A stretch of 64,000 nt of DNA, taken from NCBI RefSeq assembly GCF_020164745.1, contig NZ_JAIUGV010000021.1, forward strand, positions 1-64,000. The letters are read 5' to 3'. Under the pieces are notes generated by a model. It did not search any database, was not told where the DNA came from, and worked only from the letters and a program-made list of their open reading frames with translations. The position numbers and the translations under genes are program-made. Source of the DNA: Mesorhizobium sp. ES1-4. Its GTDB lineage: Bacteria > Pseudomonadota > Alphaproteobacteria > Rhizobiales > Rhizobiaceae. Each line of letters begins with the position of its first letter. The stretch's first letter is position 1. Of the stretch, positions 34,657-43,740 are shown piece after piece.

Positions 34657-36342
34657 ATGACGATCAATCTGCAGAAGCCGGACATCACCGAGCTTAAGCC
34701 GCGCATCACCGTATTCGGTGTCGGCGGCGGCGGCGGCAATGCCGTCAACAACATGATCACCGCCGGTCTGCGCGGTGTCGAGTTCGTTGTCGCCAACACC
34801 GACGCGCAGGCGCTGACCATGTCGAAGGCCGACAGGCTGATTCAGCTCGGCGCGCATGTCACCGAGGGGCTTGGCGCCGGCTCGCAGCCGGAAGTCGGCC
34901 GCGCCGCGGCGGAAGAGTGCATCGACGAGATCATCGACCATCTCACCAACACCCATATGTGCTTCGTTACCGCCGGCATGGGCGGCGGCACCGGCACGGG
35001 TGCTGCTCCGGTTGTTGCCCGCGCAGCCCGTGAGAAGGGCATCCTCACCGTCGGCGTCGTCACCAAGCCGTTCCACTTCGAAGGCCAGCGCCGCATGAAG
35101 ACGGCCGACATGGGCATCGAGGAACTGCAGAAATGCGTCGATACGCTGATCGTCATTCCCAACCAGAACCTGTTTCGGCTGGCCAATGACAAGACCACCT
35201 TCGCCGATGCCTTCGCCATGGCCGACCAGGTGCTTTACTCCGGTGTCGCCTGCATCACCGACCTGATGGTCAAGGAAGGCCTGATCAACCTCGACTTCGC
35301 CGACGTGCGTTCGGTGATGCGCGAGATGGGCAAGGCGATGATGGGCACCGGCGAGGCTTCGGGCGAGGGCCGCGCGATGGCGGCAGCGGAAGCCGCGATT
35401 GCCAACCCGCTGCTCGACGAGACCTCGATGAAGGGTGCCAAGGGGCTGCTGATCTCGATCACCGGCGGCCGCGATCTCACCCTGTTCGAAGTCGACGAAG
35501 CCGCAACCCGCATCCGCGAGGAAGTCGACCAGGACGCCAACATCATCCTGGGCGCCACTTTCGACGAGGAGCTCGAAGGCGTCATCCGCGTCTCGGTGGT
35601 TGCCACCGGCATCGACAAATCGGCGGCTGAAATCGCCGCCGCGCCGATCTCGATCCGTGCGGCGCCGCCGAAGCCGACCGCCCGTCCGGCCGTCGCCGCG
35701 GTGGAGAGCCGCCCGGCGCCGGTCCAGCAGACGGTGTATGAGCCGCGCGCCGCCGATCCGGTTGCTGAAGCCATCCAGTTGGCTGAAGCGAACGCCGCCG
35801 CCATGGCGCAGGCTCGCCCGGCACCGGTCGCCCATGCGGACGATTTCCGCCCGCAGAGCAAGATCTTCCAGGCGCCGCCCGCTCAGCCGCAGCCGATGCC
35901 TCAGCCTGTCGTCCAGCAGATGATGCACCCGGCCCCGCAGCCGCGCGAGATGCTGCGTGAGGTTCACCAGCCGGTGGCGATGGCGCCGCAGCGCATGCCG
36001 CGCGTCGAGGACTTTCCGCCGGTCGTGAAGGCGGAGGTGGATGCCAAGAGCCGTCCGTCCGACCACGAGAACAGCGGGCCGATGGGGCTCCTGAAGCGCC
36101 TGACCAATGGCCTGACCCGTCGCGAAGAGGAGCCCGCACGGCTGCAGCCGGCGCAGCCGCGGGAACCCAAACTGCGCCAGGCCGCACCGGAAGTGCGACG
36201 CCTCGCCAGCCAGGATGCCCAGCTCTACGCGCCGCGGCGCGGCCAGTTGGACGACCAGGGCCGCCTGACGCCGCAGGTGAGGACGACTCAGGACGACGAT
36301 CAGCTGGAGATTCCGGCGTTCCTGCGCCGCCAGGCCAACTGA
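34657..36342 (+). CDS. ftsZ: Cell division GTPase FtsZ, long-linker form
   Basis: Tubulin-like GTPase of 561 residues that forms the Z ring. The GTPase core spans about residues 1-320, with the tubulin signature GGGTGTGAAP starting near residue 109 and VGGGGGNAVNNM at the N-terminus. A Pro/Gln/Ala-rich linker of roughly 220 residues follows, much longer than the E. coli one of about 50 but normal for alphaproteobacteria. The conserved C-terminal peptide DDDQLEIPAFLRRQ binds FtsA and other partners. A ribosome site (GGACGGAG) precedes the start, and a strong hairpin follows the stop. Confidence 0.97.
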   Translation: MTINLQKPDITELKPRITVFGVGGGGGNAVNNMITAGLRGVEFVVANTDAQALTMSKADRLIQLGAHVTEGLGAGSQPEVGRAAAEECIDEIIDHLTNTHMCFVTAGMGGGTGTGAAPVVARAAREKGILTVGVVTKPFHFEGQRRMKTADMGIEELQKCVDTLIVIPNQNLFRLANDKTTFADAFAMADQVLYSGVACITDLMVKEGLINLDFADVRSVMREMGKAMMGTGEASGEGRAMAAAEAAIANPLLDETSMKGAKGLLISITGGRDLTLFEVDEAATRIREEVDQDANIILGATFDEELEGVIRVSVVATGIDKSAAEIAAAPISIRAAPPKPTARPAVAAVESRPAPVQQTVYEPRAADPVAEAIQLAEANAAAMAQARPAPVAHADDFRPQSKIFQAPPAQPQPMPQPVVQQMMHPAPQPREMLREVHQPVAMAPQRMPRVEDFPPVVKAEVDAKSRPSDHENSGPMGLLKRLTNGLTRREEEPARLQPAQPREPKLRQAAPEVRRLASQDAQLYAPRRGQLDDQGRLTPQVRTTQDDDQLEIPAFLRRQAN

Positions 36343-36366
36343 GCGGTTAACGGACCGTAACAATTG

Positions 36367-36400
36367 TTAACAGGCAGGCAAGAAATTGCTTGCCTGTTAA
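36367..36400 (+). terminator. Hairpin after ftsZ
   Basis: A 15-base stem (TTAACAGGCAGGCAA paired with TTGCTTGCCTGTTAA, one G-T wobble) closes on the loop GAAA, 24 bases after the ftsZ stop. The following CGTTTAAAAC is A/T-rich. It is the strongest terminator-like structure in the window and marks the end of the ftsQAZ block. Confidence 0.75.
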
Positions 36401-36620
36401 CGTTTAAAACGCTGTATGATCAATCGGTTATGAGGTCGTTTGCGCCCCGGTTCGCGGTTACAATGGGTAAGAAACCGTGATTTGGAGTCTCCCTGCCGGG
36501 ACATTATCTTCGCTGCCTACCACAGTCGGTCTGCCGGGATTTCGGGGAAGTGGCCCTGCCTGCCGATTTAACAAGAGCCGCGCCCTCGGGCTGGAGAAGC
36601 GGACCTCGGCATTTCGGGCT

Positions 36621-37571
36621 ATGGGGATTGTCTTGCACGACCACCAGACGACAGTGAAGACGCGCGCGTCGCTTACGGGCACCGGCGTTCACAGCGGCAA
36701 AGAAGTTTCCATCAGTTTCCTGCCCGCGGATGCCGACACCGGCATCGTTTTCCAGCTCCTCAATGGCGACGGTGAGGGCCGTGAGTTCCGCGCCCTGTTT
36801 TCTGAAATCGGCGCCACCGACCTTTGCACCATGCTTGGCGATCCCTCGGGCGAGCACATCGCCACGGTCGAGCACATCATGGCCGCCCTGTTCGGGCTCG
36901 GCATCGACAATGTCATCATCGAGATCGACGGCCACGAGGTCCCGATCCTCGACGGCAGCGCCATGGCGTTCGTGGAAGCCATCGACCAGGCCGGCATCGA
37001 GACGCTGGCCGTCAAGCGCCGCTACATAAGGGTGGTCAAGCCGGTCCGCATCGAGAACGGCGCCTCCTGGGCCGAGTTCAGGCCTTATGACGGCACCCGC
37101 TTCGAAGTCGAGATCGATTTCGAAAGCCCGGCGATCGGCCGTCAGCTCTTCGCATCGGACATCAATGCCAATATTTTCCGCCGCGACATCGCGCGGGCCC
37201 GCACCTTCGGCTTCATGAAGGACGTCGAACGGCTGTGGGCCGCCGGCTATGCGCTGGGATCCTCGCTGGAAAATTCCCTGGTGATCGGTGACGACAACCG
37301 CGTCATCAACGTGGGCGGACTGCGCTACCCCAACGAATTCGTGCGCCACAAGACGCTCGACGCCATGGGCGACCTGGCGCTGGCCGGCACGCGCTTCATC
37401 GGCTGTTTCCGTTCCTATCGTGGCGGCCACAGGCTGAACGCCGCCGCGCTGCGGCGCCTGCTGTCGGACCGCACGGCCTTCGAGATCGTCGAGACGACCC
37501 GCCGCGAGCGTGGTCGTGCGGCGGAAATGAATGCCGTCAATGCGCCGCTCTATGCGCCCTGGATGATCTGA
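36621..37571 (+). CDS. lpxC: UDP-3-O-acyl-GlcNAc deacetylase
   Basis: LpxC, 316 residues, is the zinc amidase that commits UDP-3-O-acyl-GlcNAc to lipid A. Zinc ligands are H85 in TVEHIMAAL and H243/D247 in HKTLDAMGD, and the catalytic histidine is H270 in RGGHRLN. The TLTGTG-type N-terminus reads RASLTGTGVHSGK. I start at 36621, where conserved sequence begins; the frame extends upstream without similarity. It is set apart from ftsZ by a hairpin and about 280 bases, so it probably has its own promoter. Confidence 0.94.
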   Translation: MGIVLHDHQTTVKTRASLTGTGVHSGKEVSISFLPADADTGIVFQLLNGDGEGREFRALFSEIGATDLCTMLGDPSGEHIATVEHIMAALFGLGIDNVIIEIDGHEVPILDGSAMAFVEAIDQAGIETLAVKRRYIRVVKPVRIENGASWAEFRPYDGTRFEVEIDFESPAIGRQLFASDINANIFRRDIARARTFGFMKDVERLWAAGYALGSSLENSLVIGDDNRVINVGGLRYPNEFVRHKTLDAMGDLALAGTRFIGCFRSYRGGHRLNAAALRRLLSDRTAFEIVETTRRERGRAAEMNAVNAPLYAPWMI

Positions 37572-37747
37572 TTTTCTTAGTCTTTTTCGGATTCCATGGC
37601 GGTTCGGGTGTTGCATGAATGCATCATCCATCAGCGAAATCGCATGGATTTTTACGCCGCAATCCGCCGCCACAAAAATGTGCGATTGGCTGGACATAGC
37701 GTTGCCGGGCAAGGCGGTTATGGTTTATGGCTGCTGCCGTCGATTAT

Positions 37748-37794
37748 TGCATGTCGCTCAAAAGTGGGGACCAGTTTTGGGACAACAGCATGCA
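37748..37794 (-). repeat. Palindromic intergenic repeat, copy 2 (inverted)
   Basis: The same 47-base family as 4526-4572 but in reverse orientation: it starts TGCATGTCGCTCAAAAG and ends GGGACAACAGCATGCA. It lies 39 bases ahead of bamD. The rest of the 262-base lpxC-bamD gap shows no other gene. Confidence 0.75.
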
Positions 37795-37833
37795 AGAGGC
37801 ATTAAAATAACGCCGAAAGGGCGCAACCCAATC

Positions 37834-38703
37834 ATGTTCTTCAAGCGAGTCGGTCAATCGAAGGCGCCGCAGCGGTCTGTTTTCCTGGCGCTTTCGGTGG
37901 TTGTTCCATCGCTCTTTCTGTCGGCCTGCATGTCGTCAGAGAAAGACATCGACCTGTCGACCTATGTCGACCAGACCGAGCCGGCCGACGTCCTCTACAA
38001 TCAGGGCCTCGCCAACATGAATGCGGGACGCCTGGACGAGGCGAGCAAGAAGTTTGACGCCGTCGACCGCCAGCACCCCTATTCGGAATGGGCTCGCAAA
38101 TCGATGGTCATGGGCGCGTTCGCCGACTATCGGAAGGGCAGCTACGACGACGCGATTCAGTCGGCAAAGCGGTATCTGGCCCTCTATCCGTCGACGGATG
38201 ACGCGCCCTACGCCCAGTACATCATCGGTCTCAGCTACTATCGCCAGATCAAGGACGTGACGCAGGACCAGAAGGAAGCACGCCAGACCCTGCAGACGAT
38301 GCAGGAGCTGGTGACGCGCTGGCCGACGTCGGAATATGTCGACGACGCCAAGGAAAAGATCCGCTTCGCCAACGACCAGCTCGCCGGCAAGGAAATGCAG
38401 ATCGGGCGCTACTATCTCGAGCGCCGCGAGTACATCGCCGCCGTCAAGCGCTTCCGCACCGTTGTCGAAAGCTATTCCAATACCCGCCATGTCGAGGAAG
38501 CGCTCGCCCGCCTCACCGAAAGCTACTACGCGTTGGGCTTGACCTCGGAGGCCCAGACGGCCGCCGCCGTGCTCGGTACCAACTATCCCGACAGCTCGTG
38601 GTACAAGGATTCCTACAAGCTGCTGCAGAGCAACGGGCTGGCGCCGCGCGAAAATGCCGGATCGTGGATATCCAAGGCCGGGAAGCTGATCACCGGCGCC
38701 TGA
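37834..38703 (+). CDS. bamD: Outer membrane assembly lipoprotein BamD
   Basis: An essential lipoprotein of the BAM complex, 289 residues, that helps BamA fold outer-membrane proteins. The signal ends in the lipobox LSAC with acylated C32. Five TPR-like helical pairs follow (for example LYNQGLANMNAGRLDEASKKF and IGLSYYRQIKD). I start at 37834 (MFFKRVG), which leaves a normal lipoprotein signal; the upstream frame extension runs through the repeat and is spurious. The short gap to recN contains two repeat structures. Confidence 0.92.
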   Translation: MFFKRVGQSKAPQRSVFLALSVVVPSLFLSACMSSEKDIDLSTYVDQTEPADVLYNQGLANMNAGRLDEASKKFDAVDRQHPYSEWARKSMVMGAFADYRKGSYDDAIQSAKRYLALYPSTDDAPYAQYIIGLSYYRQIKDVTQDQKEARQTLQTMQELVTRWPTSEYVDDAKEKIRFANDQLAGKEMQIGRYYLERREYIAAVKRFRTVVESYSNTRHVEEALARLTESYYALGLTSEAQTAAAVLGTNYPDSSWYKDSYKLLQSNGLAPRENAGSWISKAGKLITGA

Positions 38704-38759
38704 CCGCGGAGCGCCCGGGCGAAGCACGCGTAAGCGCTTTTCGGATTGATCCGAAGCTC

Positions 38760-38823
38760 AAACAAAAAGATAGTGCGGCGCTGCGACTCCAACTGTCGGG
38801 TGCCGCCTTAAATCTTTTTGTTT
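38760..38823. repeat. Inverted repeat between bamD and recN
   Basis: Perfect 12-base arms, AAACAAAAAGAT (38760-38771) and ATCTTTTTGTTT (38812-38823), enclose about 40 bases. A separate small hairpin, TTCGGAT-TG-ATCCGAA (38740-38755), lies just before. Either could end bamD transcription. This structure directly precedes copy 3 of the palindromic repeat family, so the whole 184-base gap is built of repeats. Confidence 0.7.
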
Positions 38824-38825
38824 CG

Positions 38826-38871
38826 TGCCTGCCGTATCCCGAAACCGGGGTCCACTTTTGGGCGGCATGCA
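38826..38871 (+). repeat. Palindromic intergenic repeat, copy 3
   Basis: A 46-base diverged member of the family. It keeps the CCCGAAACC core and the ending ACTTTTGGGCGGCATGCA. It ends 16 bases before the recN start codon, so it would lie in the recN leader and could influence ribosome access. Confidence 0.7.
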
Positions 38872-38887
38872 ATAGGTCCGGGTTCTG

Positions 38888-40561
38888 ATGCTTTCCAGAC
38901 TGTCGATCCGAGATATCGTCCTGATCGAAAAGCTGGACATCGACTTCCAGCCGGGTCTTTCCGTGCTGACCGGCGAAACCGGCGCGGGTAAATCCATCCT
39001 GCTCGATGCCCTGTCGCTGGCGCTCGGCGCGCGCGGCGATGCCTCGCTGGTGCGCCATGGCGCACCCCAGGGCCAGGTCATTGCCGTGTTCGATGTTCCG
39101 CGAAACCATCCGGTGCGCGCGCTGCTGGCCGAAAACGCTATCGAGGATGATGGCGACGTCATCCTGCGCCGCGTGCAGACGGCGGACGGCCGTACCCGCG
39201 TTTTCGTCAACGACCAGCCGTCCAGCGTGACGCTGATGCGCGATGTCGGCCGCGCGCTGGTCGAGATTCACGGCCAGCATGATGAACGCGCCCTGGTCGA
39301 TCCCGGCGCGCACCGCGATGTGCTCGATGCTTTCGGCGGCCATTTCGGCGCCGTCCGCTCGACCGGCGAGGCGTGGCGGCACTGGCGCGCCTGCGAGCAG
39401 GAGCTGACGCGCCATCGCGCCAAGGTGGCGGCCGCAGCGCGCGAGGCAGACTATCTACGCGCCGCGGTTGCCGAACTGACCAGGCTCGATCCGCAGCCCG
39501 GCGAGGAAACCGAACTTGCCGAACTGCGCGCTCACATGATGCGCGCCGAGAAGATCGCTTCCGAAATTAACGACGCGCAGGATGTGTTGTCGGGCCCGTC
39601 CTCGCCCTTGCCGCAACTGGCAAGCTTGCTGAGGCGACTGCAGCGCAAAGCGACGGAGGCGCCCGGACTGCTCGAGGACGTGGTCAAGTCGCTGGATGAA
39701 GCGATGTTGTCGCTCGACGCGGCGCAATCGGGGGTCGAGGCAGCGCTGCGCGCCACGGAATATGACCCGCAGCGGCTGGAGAAAGCGGAAGAGCGTCTGT
39801 TTGCACTGCGCGCGGCGTCGCGCAAGCACAGCGTCGCCGTCGACGACCTGGCGCAGCTGCGCGACACGATGGTTGCCGACCTCGCGGACCTCGATGCCGG
39901 CGAGGAGCGCTTGCACGGACTGGAAACGCAGGCGGCCGCCTCGCGCGAAACCTACGATATCGCCGCCGCACAGCTGTCCTCGCTTCGCCATGCCGCGGCG
40001 GTCGGCCTGACCAAGGCGGTGATGGCCGAATTGCCGGCGCTGAAGCTCGAGCGCGCTGCCTTCATCGTCGAGATGAAGAGCGAGGCTGAGAGCCGCATGG
40101 AAGAGGGCATCGACCAGATCGAGTTCTGGGTGCGCACCAATCCGGGCACGCGGGCCGGGCCTATGATGAAAGTCGCGTCCGGCGGGGAGCTGTCACGCTT
40201 CCTGCTGGCGCTGAAAGTGGCGCTTGCCGATCGCGGCTCCGCGCCGACACTGGTGTTCGACGAAATCGACACCGGCGTGGGCGGCGCGGTCGCGGACGCC
40301 ATCGGCCAGCGGCTGGCGCGGCTGTCGAAGCGCGTCCAGGTGCTCTCCGTCACCCACGCGCCGCAAGTGGCAGCGCGCGCGGCAACACATTTCCTGATCT
40401 CCAAATCAGGCAGCACCGACCGCGTCGCGACCGGAATTGCCGAGATGGACAGGACGGCGCGGCAGGAGGAGATCGCCCGCATGCTGGCCGGCGCCACGAT
40501 CACCGACGAGGCGCGTGCCGCCGCCGAGCGGCTGCTGCGGGAGAACACCAACGCGGCATGA
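38888..40561 (+). CDS. recN: DNA repair protein RecN
   Basis: An SMC-like ATPase of 557 residues involved in double-strand break repair. The Walker A motif is GETGAGKS at residues 29-36, long coiled-coil arms fill the middle (about residues 160-370), and the Walker B/signature region is ASGGELSRFLLALK followed by TLVFDEIDTGVGG. Its start lies 16 bases after a palindromic repeat. In related genomes recN commonly sits between bamD and ligA, as here. Confidence 0.93.
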   Translation: MLSRLSIRDIVLIEKLDIDFQPGLSVLTGETGAGKSILLDALSLALGARGDASLVRHGAPQGQVIAVFDVPRNHPVRALLAENAIEDDGDVILRRVQTADGRTRVFVNDQPSSVTLMRDVGRALVEIHGQHDERALVDPGAHRDVLDAFGGHFGAVRSTGEAWRHWRACEQELTRHRAKVAAAAREADYLRAAVAELTRLDPQPGEETELAELRAHMMRAEKIASEINDAQDVLSGPSSPLPQLASLLRRLQRKATEAPGLLEDVVKSLDEAMLSLDAAQSGVEAALRATEYDPQRLEKAEERLFALRAASRKHSVAVDDLAQLRDTMVADLADLDAGEERLHGLETQAAASRETYDIAAAQLSSLRHAAAVGLTKAVMAELPALKLERAAFIVEMKSEAESRMEEGIDQIEFWVRTNPGTRAGPMMKVASGGELSRFLLALKVALADRGSAPTLVFDEIDTGVGGAVADAIGQRLARLSKRVQVLSVTHAPQVAARAATHFLISKSGSTDRVATGIAEMDRTARQEEIARMLAGATITDEARAAAERLLRENTNAA

Positions 40562-40673
40562 GAAATAACCGGCGTCTGGACCGAGTCAGGATATGGCTCC
40601 ATCCTGCTGTTCAGGAATGATTTTCCCGAAATGCTGATTTAATGTGGCGCGCCATTGTCCAAGGAAGCTTCCC

Positions 40674-42878
40674 ATGTCGGAAAAACCAGTCGATTCGCTT
40701 GATGAAAGCGAGGCGGAAGCCGAGCTGAAGCGCCTTGCGGCGGAGATCGCCGAGCACGACCGGCGCTATCATACCGAGGATGCGCCTGTTATCACGGACG
40801 CGGAGTACGATGCGCTGCGGCGGCGCAACCTTGCCATCGAGGAGCGCTTTCCCGGGTTGGTGCGTGAGGATTCTCCCTCGCGAAGGGTCGGCGCGCCGCC
40901 GGCGGAGGGCTTCGCCAAGGTGCGCCATGCCGTGCCCATGCTCAGCCTCGCCAAGGCCTATACCGACGCAGACGTCGCCGATTTCATCGAGCGCGGCCGG
41001 CGCTTCTTCGACCGCGACAAGGACCTCGACATCGCCTTCACCGCCGAGCCGAAGATCGATGGCCTGTCGGCTTCGCTGCGTTACGAAAAGGGTGTGTTCG
41101 TGCAAGGCGCGACGCGCGGCGACGGCACTGTGGGCGAGGACATCACCGCCAATTTGAGGACAATCGCCGACATTCCAGCGCGGTTGAAGGGTTCGGGCTG
41201 GCCCGAAACCATCGAGATTCGTGGCGAGGTCTATATGACCTACGCGGAATTCGAGGCGCTGAAGGCGCGCTCGGCAGCCGTCGGAGGCCAGGACTACGTC
41301 AATCCGCGCAACACGGCGGCCGGGTCGCTGCGCCAGAAGGATCCCTCCGTCACCGCCAGCCGCAATCTCAAATTCTTCGCCTATGCCTGGGGCTACACCA
41401 CGGAAGATCCAGCCCCGACGCAATACGATTCGGTCCAGAAATTCGCCGACTGGGGGTTCAAGGTCAGCCCGCTGATGGTGCGGGCGAAGTCGGTCGAGGA
41501 ACTGGTCGCGCACTACCACTTGATCGAGGAGCGGCGGTCCTCGCTGGGCTATGACATAGACGGCGTCGTCTACAAGGTCGACCAGCTGGAACTGCAGCGC
41601 CGCTGGGGTTTCGTCACCGGGGAGCCGCGCTGGGCGGTCGCGCACAAATTCCCGGCCGAGCAGGCGATGACGACCGTGCAGAAGATCGACATCCAGGTCG
41701 GCCGAACGGGCACGCTGGCCCCGGTCGCGCGGCTTGCGCCGGTGACGGTCGGTGGCGTCGTGGTGGAAAACGTTACCCTGCACAACGAAGACTACATCAA
41801 GGGCCTGGACAGCACCGGCCAGCCGATCCGTGACGGTATCGACGTGCGCGTCGGCGACACGGTCGTGATCCAGCGGGCAGGGGATGTCATCCCACAGATC
41901 GTCAGCGTCGTCATCGACAAGCGCCCGTCCGACGCGGTGCCTTACGAATTTCCGCACACCTGTCCGATCTGTGGTTCGCCGGCGACGCGCGAGATCAACG
42001 AGAAGACCGGCAAGGAGGATTCGCGTCGCCGTTGCACCGGCGAGCTGATCTGCCCGGCGCAGGCCGTGGAAGGGCTGCGCCACTTCGTGTCGCGCGGCGC
42101 CCTGGATATCGAAGGCCTGGGCGCTGAGAACATCGATATCTTCTTCAATGCCGGGTTGATCAAGACAGCCGCTGACATCTTCACGCTCAGGGAGCGCCGC
42201 CCCGCCGTGACCAGGGCGCTGGCCGAGCGGCGCGAGGAGCAGGCCAGGCAGCGCGAGGCGGCGTCCGGCAAGACCCGCAAGAATGTGCGCAGCGTCGAGG
42301 ACCGCAACTATGAAGGGCTCGACAAGCTGTTTGCCGCCATCGAATCGCGCCGCGAGCCGGAGCTCGACCGCTTCATTTTCGCGCTTGGCATCCGCCATAT
42401 CGGCGAAACCACGGCGGCCGTGCTGGCGCGGACATTCTCCACGATCGAGGAGTTGATCCGCGTCGGCAAGGAGACCGCGGCGGCGGAGGATCCGCATGCC
42501 GTCTTCCCATCGATCAACGGCATTGGCGACACGGTCATCGGTGCGCTTCGCGATTTCTTCGGCAATGAGCGCAACGACGACGTGCTCGAGAATCTGCTCC
42601 AACAGATCAAGCCGAAGCCTTATATCGTCACCGTCTCGTCCGACAGCGAAGTCGCCGGCAAGACGATCGTCTTTACCGGCTCGCTGGAAAAGATGACCCG
42701 TTCCGAAGCCAAGGCGATGGCCGAACGGCTCGGCGCCAAGGTGGCCGGCTCGGTTTCGGCCAAGACCGATCTGGTCGTGGCGGGACCGGGGGCGGGCTCC
42801 AAGCTCAAGCTTGCCGGCGAACTCGGCGTCGAAGTCATCGACGAGGACACCTGGCTGCAACGGGTCGGCAAGTCGTGA
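40674..42878 (+). CDS. ligA: NAD+-dependent DNA ligase
   Basis: LigA, 734 residues, seals nicks during replication and repair. The adenylation lysine is K127 in EPKIDGLSASLRYEKG. OB-fold sequence, a four-cysteine zinc finger (CPICGSP ... CTGELICPAQ), helix-hairpin-helix repeats and a C-terminal BRCT domain (GKTIVFTGSLEKMTRSEAKAMAE) follow. The ATG at 40674 has AAGGAAG six bases upstream. Compared with E. coli LigA (671 residues) there is extra charged sequence before the HhH domain (around ERREEQARQREAASGKTRKN). It overlaps the next gene by four bases. Confidence 0.95.
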   Translation: MSEKPVDSLDESEAEAELKRLAAEIAEHDRRYHTEDAPVITDAEYDALRRRNLAIEERFPGLVREDSPSRRVGAPPAEGFAKVRHAVPMLSLAKAYTDADVADFIERGRRFFDRDKDLDIAFTAEPKIDGLSASLRYEKGVFVQGATRGDGTVGEDITANLRTIADIPARLKGSGWPETIEIRGEVYMTYAEFEALKARSAAVGGQDYVNPRNTAAGSLRQKDPSVTASRNLKFFAYAWGYTTEDPAPTQYDSVQKFADWGFKVSPLMVRAKSVEELVAHYHLIEERRSSLGYDIDGVVYKVDQLELQRRWGFVTGEPRWAVAHKFPAEQAMTTVQKIDIQVGRTGTLAPVARLAPVTVGGVVVENVTLHNEDYIKGLDSTGQPIRDGIDVRVGDTVVIQRAGDVIPQIVSVVIDKRPSDAVPYEFPHTCPICGSPATREINEKTGKEDSRRRCTGELICPAQAVEGLRHFVSRGALDIEGLGAENIDIFFNAGLIKTAADIFTLRERRPAVTRALAERREEQARQREAASGKTRKNVRSVEDRNYEGLDKLFAAIESRREPELDRFIFALGIRHIGETTAAVLARTFSTIEELIRVGKETAAAEDPHAVFPSINGIGDTVIGALRDFFGNERNDDVLENLLQQIKPKPYIVTVSSDSEVAGKTIVFTGSLEKMTRSEAKAMAERLGAKVAGSVSAKTDLVVAGPGAGSKLKLAGELGVEVIDEDTWLQRVGKS

Positions 42879-43570
42879 CTGGCGAAGCGTTCAAAGGATT
42901 CGGCCCCAAGGCCATTCCGTTCCTGAAGGCGCTCGATTTCCACCAGAGCCGGGAGTGGTTCCTGGAGAACCGCGACCTGTTCGAGAAGGAATTGCGCGAC
43001 CCGCTGGGCGATCTCGTCGACACCCTCACGCTGCGTTTTGCGCAAGCCGGCCTCGGCCTGCGTGGCGATCGCAGGAAGTCGCTGTTCCGCATCAATCGCG
43101 ACGTACGCTTCGCCAAGGACAAGCGGCCGTACAACCGGCATCTCTCCGCGATCCTGTCGCCGGACGGCAGCAAGGCGGTGCAGGGCGTCTTCTATGTCCA
43201 TATCGGGCTGGAGGGTTGCTTTGCCGGGGTCGCCTGGTGGCAGCCGGAGCCGGCACTGCTGTTGTCGATGCGCCGGGCCATCGAGACATGGCCCGAGAGG
43301 TTTCGCGCCATGGTGAAGGTGTTGAACAAGAATGGCCTCGAACTTGATGCCGAAGGCGGCATGAAACGCACGCCGCGCGGCTTCGAACACGTCGTGGACA
43401 AAGATCTTGTCGCTGCCATCCGCAGCCGGCATTTCGCCGTTCGCCACGTCATCGATCCGGCTGGTATCCACGGGCCGGAACTGGTCGAGGAACTCGTCGA
43501 TTTCACCCTGCGCGCCAAGCCGCTGCTCGACTGGGGCAGGGCGATCGAAGGCAAGACAGCGAAGGACTGA
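42875..43570 (+). CDS. DUF2461 family protein
   Basis: A conserved protein of 231 residues (DUF2461/TIGR02453). Characteristic segments are FKGFGPKAIPFLKALDFHQSREWF at the start, RDVRFAKDKRPYNRHLSA and YVHIGLEGCFAGVAWWQPEP. No function is established for the family, which is predicted cytoplasmic. The start is a GTG overlapping the ligA stop (GTGA), so it is translationally coupled to the ligase. That link is its only contextual clue. Confidence 0.85.
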   Translation: MTGEAFKGFGPKAIPFLKALDFHQSREWFLENRDLFEKELRDPLGDLVDTLTLRFAQAGLGLRGDRRKSLFRINRDVRFAKDKRPYNRHLSAILSPDGSKAVQGVFYVHIGLEGCFAGVAWWQPEPALLLSMRRAIETWPERFRAMVKVLNKNGLELDAEGGMKRTPRGFEHVVDKDLVAAIRSRHFAVRHVIDPAGIHGPELVEELVDFTLRAKPLLDWGRAIEGKTAKD

Positions 43571-43680
43571 GATTCCACGCAAGCGCGACGACGATCATTT
43601 CCGCTGATCGTTTGGCTCAAGCGAATTCGTGTGACACGGCAAGCCACGCCACCTAAATACCGCCACTCCCTATGTTGTCG

Positions 43681-43728
43681 TGCGTGTCGTTGTCCCAAAA
43701 CCGCTACGCACTTTTGGGCAACATGCAC
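43681..43728 (+). repeat. Palindromic intergenic repeat, copy 4
   Basis: A 48-base member, TGCGTGTCGTTGTCCCAAAA to TTTTGGGCAACATGCAC, nearly identical to copy 1. It ends 12 bases before the azlC start codon, directly against the CAGGAG ribosome site. Confidence 0.8.
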
Positions 43729-43740
43729 CAGGAGTGGCCG

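Noticed and set aside
33019..36363. A 1114-codon minus-strand frame across ftsQ, ftsA and ftsZ
   Set aside because: It is the antisense shadow of three well-supported genes in GC-rich DNA. It is rich in Arg/His/Asp, with no family pattern and no ribosome site.
36343..36420. Several TTAA/TTAAC elements after ftsZ, and CTAA/GTTA near 17100, as CtrA sites
   Set aside because: None has two good half-sites at the seven-base spacing, and those after ftsZ form the arms of the hairpin.
38888..40561. tRNA or other small RNA genes in the gaps of the 37-44 kb region
   Set aside because: The gaps hold only palindromic repeats and hairpins. I found no cloverleaf or known RNA core other than rnpB in the window.
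40611..42860. A 749-codon minus-strand frame over ligA
   Set aside because: Antisense shadow of ligA, whose own motifs are complete.
4526..43728. The repeated palindromes as a CRISPR array
   Set aside because: Copies are kilobases apart, in both orientations, with no spacers and no cas genes.
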